Source: JALENY01 sp036310185
GTDB taxonomy: Bacteria; Bacillota; Clostridia; Lachnospirales; Lachnospiraceae
NCBI GenBank assembly: GCA_036310185.1
Contig: JAXJSH010000139.1
Span: 1 to 16,775, forward strand
Reading direction: 5' to 3'
DNA: 16,775 nt
The translations under genes were made by a program, and so were the position numbers. Positions 14,036-16,775 of the stretch are shown here, in pieces (the stretch's first letter is position 1; the number at the start of each line of letters is the position of its first letter). Under the pieces are notes generated by a model, which saw only the letters and a program-made list of their open reading frames with translations, did no database searches and had not been told where the DNA came from.

Positions 14036-15124
14036 TTAATAGTCAAGTGTCTCCATATATTTCATATACTGAACAACCATAAGTGCGATCTTAAAGGTAA
14101 TAGCATCTTCAAATACCCGAAGATCCAGTCCCGTACTCTTCTGAAGCTTATCCAGACGGTACACCAGTGTGTTTCTGTGAATGTACAGCTGTCGTGATGT
14201 CTCTGATACATTCAGACTGTTTTCGAAGAATTTATTGATAGTTGTGATTGTTTCCTCATCAAAGTCATCCGGGCTCTTATTCTCAAAGATTTCTCTGATA
14301 AACATTTTGCACAGCGGGATCGGCAGCTGATAGATCAAACGTCCGATACCGAGTGAGCTGTACGCAATCACATCCTGATCTCCAAAGAAAATTTTTCCTA
14401 CATCCAGTGCCATACGTGCTTCCTTGTAGGAACGGGATACCTCTCGCAGTTCATGGATGATTGTTCCATAAGCCACATGTACATCATCAGTCTCATCCTG
14501 ATTCAGTACATTCAGGATCGATCTGGCGATTTTCTCCAGTTCCGGAGCGCCGTCACTTTCCTCTAATTCTTTTATCACAATAATACTCTTTTCGTCAACC
14601 GCTGTGATGAAATCACCAGATTTTCCCGCGAAAACGTTTTTCACGCTCTCCAGTGTGGAATAGTCTTTTCCCTGGCTGGTTTCCAGGATAAACACCACAC
14701 GTCTTGCGTTGGTCTCGATATGTAACTTTTTCGCACGGTTGTAGATGTCAACCAGAAGCAGATTATCCAGCAGCAGATTTTTGATAAAGTTATCTCTGTC
14801 AAATCGTTCTTTGTATGCCACCAGAAGTGTCTGAATCTGGAATACGACCATTTTTCCGATCATATAGATATCATCAGCCTGGCCGGTAATCACCAGAACA
14901 TACTCCAGTTGATAATCATCGTATATTTTAAATAACTGGCTTCCCTTCATGGCCTGGCTTTCTGCCTGGGATTCAGCAAAACTTGAGATGTCGCCCTCAC
15001 TGATCAGACTGTTGTCACAGGTGGATGCAATCACCTTTCCATCGAGCCCACAGACCATGAGCTCTACCTTTGTAATGTTTTTTAATCCTTCAATTGTATT
15101 CTGGAGTACTAAATTTGATATCAT
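14036..15124 (-). CDS. CdaR/PucR-type transcriptional regulator
   Basis: Encodes 362 residues. The N-terminal part (about 1-130, starting ISNLVLQNTIEGLKNIT) resembles the sugar-diacid recognition domain of CdaR. The middle (about 140-290) is GGDEF-like but lacks cyclase motifs. The C-terminal PucR helix-turn-helix (about 295-355) contains NVSETSRQLYIHRNTLVYRLDKL, characteristic of the family. CdaR proteins usually activate diacid or purine catabolism, but there is no such gene here; its neighbours are ftsE and ftsX. RBS GAGAGGG is seven bases upstream of ATG. It probably senses a small molecule, unidentified. Confidence 0.88.
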   Translation of the reverse strand: MISNLVLQNTIEGLKNITKVELMVCGLDGKVIASTCDNSLISEGDISSFAESQAESQAMKGSQLFKIYDDYQLEYVLVITGQADDIYMIGKMVVFQIQTLLVAYKERFDRDNFIKNLLLDNLLLVDIYNRAKKLHIETNARRVVFILETSQGKDYSTLESVKNVFAGKSGDFITAVDEKSIIVIKELEESDGAPELEKIARSILNVLNQDETDDVHVAYGTIIHELREVSRSYKEARMALDVGKIFFGDQDVIAYSSLGIGRLIYQLPIPLCKMFIREIFENKSPDDFDEETITTINKFFENSLNVSETSRQLYIHRNTLVYRLDKLQKSTGLDLRVFEDAITFKIALMVVQYMKYMETLDY

Positions 15125-15280
15125 ATGTTTTCCCTCTCATCAGCAGTTTTCTAAACTATTGCATTTTTGAATAAAATAGCCTACTTTCAAACAATATAAT
15201 AATGCAAAATAGACAAAAAAGAAAGAGATAACACATTTTTTTAATCATTTCTTAACACTATTTTAACATCTTCGTTTTGT

Positions 15281-15309
15281 AGTATACCAGATTATGGTAT
15301 TTTATGCAA
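15281..15309 (-). promoter_or_regulatory. Candidate promoter and operator of the cdaR-ftsE-ftsX transcript
   Basis: Minus strand TGGTATACT provides an extended -10 (TATACT, 15281-15286), with TTGCAT 17 bases upstream (15304-15309). The inverted repeat ATACCA GATTA TGGTAT (15284-15300) lies in the spacer and overlaps the -10, a classical operator position. Autoregulation by the CdaR-type product is possible but not shown. The leader would be about 150 bases. Confidence 0.5.
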
Positions 15310-15336
15310 GCCATATTATCATTCATGCAAAACTGA

Positions 15337-15390
15337 GGCCATATTTCACCATATTTTCTCCTATACGGGGTATGGAACTAAAATATGGCC
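15337..15390 (-). terminator. Likely terminator of the DUF362 gene (long inverted repeat)
   Basis: GGCCATATTT (15337-15346) and AAATATGGCC (15381-15390) are perfect 10-bp arms; CCATA (15349-15353) and TATGG (15371-15375) extend the stem inside. It starts 17 bases after the DUF362 stop. On the minus strand the tail is TCAGTTTTGC, a weak U-tract, so termination efficiency is uncertain and a protein-binding site is the alternative. Confidence 0.5.
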
Positions 15391-15406
15391 GTCCTGATTT
15401 TTGTCT

Positions 15407-16522
15407 TTATCTTACTTCGATCAACTCATATTGATCACTGCCGATTCCAAGCTTTACTGCATGTTCAATGGCAGATTTCCAGTTTGTATTCGGTCCGATG
15501 GTCTTAAAATGGTCGTGGTGGTCATGTTCATGGCAGCACTCTTCCAGAAGACTTCCTTTGGCTGGTTTCTGGGCGTTTACCGCATCTGCACATGCCACAT
15601 CAATTGCAACCGGATCAAAGGACGCAAACATTCCCACATCCGGAACGATGGCCACATCATTTTCCGCATGACAGTCACAGAAGGGAGATACATCCACAAC
15701 CAGACTGATATGAAAATTGGGTCTTCCGTCAATCACGGCTTTTGTATATTCTGCAATCTTGCAGTTCAGAATATCGTTTGACTCATCACTTGCCGGTTCC
15801 ACTGCATCTTTCGGACAGACACCGATGCAGCGGCCGCAGCCCACACACTGATCATGGTTAATCGCCGCTTTTTTATCCGTAACAACAGCCGCATCATGGG
15901 CACAGATTTTTGCACACGCACCACAGCCCACGCACATATCCTGCATCACATGTGGTTTTCCCGCACTGTGCATCTCCATCTTACCGGCACGGGAACCGCA
16001 GCCCATACCGATGTTTTTCAGACACCCGCCGAAACCGGTGGCCTCATGGCCTTTGAAATGGGTCAGTGAAATAAAAATGTCCGCATCCATCACCGCACGG
16101 CCGATCTTTGCTTCTTTTACATAAGTACCGCCTTCCACCGGTACATATGCTTCATCCGTACCTTTCAGACCGTCCCCAATCAGAACATGGCATCCTGTGG
16201 AAAAGGGTGAGAATCCGTTTTCATAAGCGGAATCAATATGATCCAGCGCATTCTTTCTTCCGCCCACATACAGGGTGTTGCAGTCGGTAAGGAAAGGTTT
16301 TCCGCCCAATTCTTTTACCACATCCGCCACCGTTTTTGCATAGTTCGGCCGAAGGAAGGCCAGATTGCCCGGCTCTCCAAAATGCAGTTTGATGGCTGCA
16401 TATTTATCTTCAAAATCAATATTGCCAATACCCGCTGTTTTTATCAGACGCGCCAGTTTTTTCTGAAGGCTGTCGCCGTTTTTTACGCGCATGTTCGTAA
16501 AATATACTTTGCTTTTTTCCAT
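15407..16522 (-). CDS. DUF362 iron-sulfur protein with two 4Fe-4S ferredoxin motifs
   Basis: Encodes 371 residues from the ATG at 16522, chosen because GGGAGG sits eight bases upstream; an in-frame ATG seven codons earlier lacks an RBS. The DUF362 part flanks an inserted di-cluster ferredoxin domain: Cys197-200-203-207 (CVGCGACAKIC) and Cys226-229-232-236 (CVGCGRCIGVC), each CxxCxxCxxxC with the last Cys followed by A or P. No signal peptide or membrane helix is seen, so it is probably cytoplasmic. Near the C-terminus a metal-ligand-rich run CCHEHDHHDH (329-338) interrupts the domain. The biochemical role of DUF362 proteins is not established; electron transfer is plausible from the clusters. 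It is flanked by its own leader and a possible terminator. Confidence 0.9.
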   Translation of the reverse strand: MEKSKVYFTNMRVKNGDSLQKKLARLIKTAGIGNIDFEDKYAAIKLHFGEPGNLAFLRPNYAKTVADVVKELGGKPFLTDCNTLYVGGRKNALDHIDSAYENGFSPFSTGCHVLIGDGLKGTDEAYVPVEGGTYVKEAKIGRAVMDADIFISLTHFKGHEATGFGGCLKNIGMGCGSRAGKMEMHSAGKPHVMQDMCVGCGACAKICAHDAAVVTDKKAAINHDQCVGCGRCIGVCPKDAVEPASDESNDILNCKIAEYTKAVIDGRPNFHISLVVDVSPFCDCHAENDVAIVPDVGMFASFDPVAIDVACADAVNAQKPAKGSLLEECCHEHDHHDHFKTIGPNTNWKSAIEHAVKLGIGSDQYELIEVR

Positions 16523-16590
16523 GGACAAATCCTCCCATCTCAAATCCGAGTTGTTTTATTCTTTCCATTCTGAATCGCTATATTCTTTCC

Positions 16591-16631
16591 ATGATGTTGT
16601 GGGCAAAAGGTATTTTGGCCCCCTGATACCT
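16591..16631 (+). repeat. Copy d: short palindromic element in the DUF362 leader
   Basis: ATGATGTTGTGGGCAAAAGG followed by TATTTTGGCCCCCTGATACC parallels the degV leader element (9-mer, G-run, CAAAG, then TTTTGACCCTGG) but lacks its central stem. AGGTAT (16608-16613) pairs with ATACCT (16626-16631). It lies in opposite orientation to the degV copy. Confidence 0.5.
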
Positions 16632-16633
16632 AC

Positions 16634-16699
16634 GGATTACTCCGCATTTTATGCTCTCATAATCCTATCTTTTAAAAACAGTATTATTAAAAATGTAAA
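16634..16699 (-). promoter_or_regulatory. Candidate promoter and hairpin leader of the DUF362 gene
   Basis: Minus strand TTTACA (16694-16699) and TTTAAA (16671-16676) are 17 bases apart, a fair -35 and mediocre -10. Immediately downstream GGATTA (16634-16639) pairs with TAATCC (16660-16665), enclosing GCAT (16644-16647) and ATGC (16651-16654) with a three-base loop. The combination predicts a leader of ~140 bases beginning with a nested hairpin. Confidence 0.35.
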
Positions 16700-16729
16700 C
16701 TGTTGATGCCCGATCATCAAAATCCATGC

Positions 16730-16769
16730 ATTAAAATAATGGGACACCATATCGCTGCAGTGCCCCATT
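16730..16769 (-). terminator. Rho-independent terminator of a gene beyond the right edge
   Basis: AATGGGACAC (16738-16747) pairs with GTGCCCCATT (16760-16769) over ten positions with one wobble; on the minus strand ATTTTAAT follows. No gene lies inside the window upstream of it, so it should end a minus-strand gene outside the window. Confidence 0.6.
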
Positions 16770-16775
16770 CCTACT

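Noticed and set aside
14036..15124. Diguanylate cyclase
   Set aside because: The middle domain has a GGDEF-like fold signature only; the GGDEF motif is absent and the C-terminal HTH marks a CdaR/PucR regulator.
16523..16543. Longer DUF362 start adding seven residues
   Set aside because: Those codons contain the GGGAGG ribosome binding site of the ATG at 16522.

Overview
The window looks like chromosomal DNA from a gut Firmicute, most likely Lachnospiraceae (Blautia / Mediterraneibacter / Ruminococcus-group type). This is judged from protein style: Gram-positive lipoprotein and secreted multi-CBM amylase, CdaR-ftsE-ftsX-S41 peptidase cluster, DegV and DUF362 ferredoxin proteins, and AGGAGG ribosome binding sites. 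The genus cannot be fixed from the sequence alone. Every gene I accept lies on the minus strand, so transcription runs from right to left.

Region 1 (1-9697) is a starch and maltodextrin module. Read in the direction of transcription it holds a maltodextrin-type ABC importer (malE lipoprotein, malF, malG; no ATPase gene in the window), a malG-like remnant, a terminator, a GT32-type sugar transferase with an altered DXD motif, and a very large secreted GH13 alpha-amylase. The amylase runs off the left edge after 1476 codons. It carries three CBM26-type starch-binding modules, Ig-like spacers and a ~300-residue domain that I read as CBM74-like (resistant-starch binding). The likely logic is extracellular granule-starch attack followed by import of the released maltooligosaccharides.

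Region 2 (9800-15400) is a housekeeping block: a DegV fatty-acid-binding protein with its own promoter and a strongly folded leader; an S41/PDZ carboxy-terminal processing protease; FtsX and FtsE; and a CdaR/PucR-type regulator just upstream of ftsE and probably in the same transcript. A strong terminator-like hairpin lies between ftsX and the protease, only 22 bases before the protease start codon.

Region 3 (15400-16775) holds a DUF362 protein with two 4Fe-4S motifs, a hairpin-rich leader, and a terminator belonging to a gene outside the window.

The most notable non-coding signals are: a 9-mer (ATGATGTTG) that recurs in four intergenic leaders, in at least two of them as part of a folding element that looks like a dispersed palindromic repeat; a 20-bp palindrome at the malE promoter; and a Stab-SD-like purine tract in the amylase leader. 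No tRNA, rRNA, CRISPR array, insertion sequence or known riboswitch was recognised. I see no convincing new multi-gene system. The best leads are the amylase architecture, the malG remnant, the mutated GT32 and the repeated leader element.
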